Of a stretch of 24,092 nucleotides of DNA, positions 22,859 through 24,092 are shown in pieces. A program made the translations under genes and the position numbers. Source of the stretch: Bryobacterales bacterium (GTDB lineage Bacteria; Acidobacteriota; Terriglobia; Bryobacterales; Bryobacteraceae); NCBI GenBank assembly GCA_025456495.1, contig JALOKO010000007.1:1-24092 (forward strand). Reading direction: 5' to 3'. Every line of letters begins with the position of its first letter. Position 1 is the first letter of the stretch. The notes below the pieces were generated by a model that had not been told where the DNA came from, did not search any database, and worked only from the letters and a program-made list of their open reading frames with translations.

Positions 22859-22912
22859 ATCCCTTCCCCGGCAGGTATCCCTTCCCCGGCAGGTATCCCT
22901 TCCCCGGCAGGG
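22859..22912. repeat. Three 18-bp tandem repeats between malQ and the MlaF-like gene
   Basis: ATCCCTTCCCCGGCAGGT is repeated at 22859-22876 and 22877-22894; a third copy (22895-22912) differs only in its last base. The repeats are non-coding as far as can be judged. They lie between two minus-strand genes, so they fall in the malQ upstream region. Confidence 0.95.
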
Positions 22913-22941
22913 AGCCACGCCAATCGCCGGGACAGGCTCAC

Positions 22942-23706
22942 TCAGCCCGTCAGGTCCATGCGCACTTCGTCCAGACGCAGGAATTCCTGTACGTGGGGAT
23001 GATCAAAGGCGTACAACTCAGGCAGCGTTCCACTAAACACAACACCGCCGTCGTGCAGAAAGACCACGCGGTCGGCCACTTTATTCATCAGGTCAAGGTC
23101 ATGAGTGACCACCACCGAGGTAAGCTTCAGTTGGGTTTTCAACCGCAGCATCAGGTTTCCCAGGTGGTCTGACATGATAGGGTCCACCATCGTGGTGGGC
23201 TCGTCATACAGGATGCAGGCCGGTTGCGCAGCCAGCGCGCGCGCGATGGCCACCGCGCGCTTGTACCCCGTGGAGATATCGGCTGGGTAGAGGTCCAGCG
23301 CATCCTCCAGGTCCACCATCCGCAGCAGACCGCGCACCACATCCATCTTGTTGCCCTGGTCGTAATCCTCACGCAATTCCAACGAAAAGAGAATGTTTTC
23401 GCCAATGGTCAGCGAATCGAACAGCGCCCCGGATTGGAACACCATCGTCACCCGCTTCCGGGTTTCCCGCCATTGGTTCTCAGTGAAATCGCCCACATCC
23501 TGGTAGCCCACGACGATGCGGCCCGCATCCGGCTTCAGGAATCCCATGATGTGCTGCAAGGAAACGCTCTTGCCCACGCCAGAGCGCCCGATAATGGCCA
23601 CCGTCTCCCCGTTGTCGACGTGAAAGCTCACGTCGACCAAAATGGGCCGGTCGAACGTCTTGTATACGTGCTGGAATTCCAGGTAGTGTTTGAACGGTTC
23701 GGCCAT
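22942..23706 (-). CDS. MlaF/Mkl-type ABC transporter ATPase with altered signature motif
   Basis: A 254-residue ATPase of the family that powers phospholipid or lipid transport across the envelope with MlaE-type permeases and MCE proteins. Features: Walker A GRSGVGKS (40-47), Q91 in MVFQSGALFDSLTIGENI (the A-L-F-D-S-L-T-V-x-E-N-V pattern typical of MlaF/Mkl), Walker B ACILYDEPTTMVDP (163-176) and H202 in VVVTHDL. The signature motif that normally reads LSGGM is ISTGYKRAVAIARAL (144-158), i.e. the second of its two glycines is kept but the first is Thr. No MlaE or MCE gene is adjacent on this side. No Shine-Dalgarno is visible before the ATG at 23706; the upstream mobA ends 51 bases earlier on the same strand. 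Confidence 0.88.
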   Translation of the reverse strand: MAEPFKHYLEFQHVYKTFDRPILVDVSFHVDNGETVAIIGRSGVGKSVSLQHIMGFLKPDAGRIVVGYQDVGDFTENQWRETRKRVTMVFQSGALFDSLTIGENILFSLELREDYDQGNKMDVVRGLLRMVDLEDALDLYPADISTGYKRAVAIARALAAQPACILYDEPTTMVDPIMSDHLGNLMLRLKTQLKLTSVVVTHDLDLMNKVADRVVFLHDGGVVFSGTLPELYAFDHPHVQEFLRLDEVRMDLTG

Positions 23707-23757
23707 GATGGGGATGCCCGGAGTCGGGAGGCCACCGTCCCCGCGACGCCACTCTCC

Positions 23758-24092
23758 CTATTGTGCCCCGTCCCGGGCCGCTTTCCCAAACCGCGAACCG
23801 CGCGCACGTTCGCGACAAGGTGGCTCCAGCGTTTCAACCCCTCGCAGCGCAGCCAAATATTCCTGCATCGTGTTCACATTCCACAGGATCCTTGGGTCGG
23901 TCGGCTGCGCGGTGTGGTAGGACAACGCGTCCAGAAATCGATGCATGGACGGGGCGCGCACCGCTCGGGCGCTAGCCGTCCCCCGTCCTTCGGGCTCCAG
24001 GGCAGCCTCCAGCAACCGCTCGAGCCCCGTCGCGGCGCGGGCACGATACACCGCGCACAGCGGATGCAACTGCCCGTCCGTCGCTTGCGAGA
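23758..24092 (-). CDS. mobA: Molybdenum cofactor guanylyltransferase, C-terminal part (runs off the window)
   Basis: About 110 C-terminal residues of a MobA-like nucleotidyltransferase, which adds GMP to molybdopterin to form the guanine dinucleotide cofactor. The open frame continues to the right edge of the window and reads DGQLHPLCAVYR at its beginning, the conserved motif of MobA and related enzymes, followed by a helix (LERLLEA), and ILWNVNTMQEYLAAL near the end, matching the family's F/W-N-x-N-T-P-E-D-L. The GTP-binding N-terminal part is outside the window. A short Arg/Glu-rich tail (about 30 residues) follows the family end. The MlaF-like gene comes next on the same strand. Identification rests on these two motifs only. 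Confidence 0.75.
   Translation of the reverse strand, partial: SQATDGQLHPLCAVYRARAATGLERLLEAALEPEGRGTASARAVRAPSMHRFLDALSYHTAQPTDPRILWNVNTMQEYLAALRGVETLEPPCRERARGSRFGKAARDGAQ

Noticed and set aside
22859..22912. CRISPR array
   Set aside because: The repeats are directly adjacent with no spacers and no cas gene is near.
22820..23002. Plus-strand frame reading IPSPAG repeats
   Set aside because: It only translates the 18-bp DNA repeat and has no other support.

Overview
The window looks like a chromosomal segment of a GC-rich Acidobacteriota, most likely Bryobacterales/Solibacter-like. The strongest taxonomic clue is the secreted protein at 3383-4183, which is essentially one copy of the Solibacter-type C-terminal domain (TIGR03437 pattern), a family hugely expanded in that lineage. 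Most of the DNA is high-GC with short gaps and ordinary housekeeping genes. No rRNA, tRNA, CRISPR array, integrase or transposase was found.

Layout. (1) 1-635: N-terminal part of a sodium:solute symporter on the minus strand, running off the left edge. (2) 636-4300: a visibly AT-richer, differently coded block. It holds a non-coding stretch, a secreted parallel beta-helix protein, a SAM methyltransferase with a C-terminal zinc-ribbon-like cysteine pair and a possibly frameshifted N-terminus, the stand-alone TIGR03437-type protein, and a candidate 38-residue membrane peptide. This is the accessory part of the window. (3) 4427-6663: a DciA-like DUF721 protein, then gatC and gatA (no gatB here). 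(4) 6789-10965: a superoxide dismutase with an unusual hairpin-rich leader, an orphan PotD-like polyamine-binding lipoprotein with a twin-arginine signal, and a soluble PAS/multi-HAMP chemoreceptor. (5) 11086-12459 on the minus strand: an HU-type DNA-binding protein followed by an M50 site-2 protease. (6) 12693-18668 on the plus strand: flavin reductase-like protein, VirB10-like secreted protein, a nitroreductase with the iodotyrosine deiodinase residue signature, an HtrA/Deg protease, a peptidoglycan-binding protein with a histone H1-like linker, and alanine dehydrogenase. (7) 18712-24092: an unrecognised secreted protein (minus), a group II truncated hemoglobin (plus), then on the minus strand malQ, an MlaF-type ABC ATPase with an altered signature motif, and the C-terminal part of mobA.

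How the genes relate. dciA and gatC overlap and, with gatA, probably form one unit. HU and the M50 protease are 27 bp apart on the same strand. HtrA, the peptidoglycan-binding protein and ald run in one direction and may be partly co-transcribed, with a weak hairpin between the first two. Several genes act in the envelope (M50, HtrA, VirB10-like, peptidoglycan-binding, MlaF-like). No single multi-gene novel system is evident. The items most worth following are the deiodinase-like nitroreductase, the foreign-looking block with its frameshift and microprotein candidates, the alternative hairpins in front of the superoxide dismutase gene, and the long palindrome between ald and its convergent neighbour.
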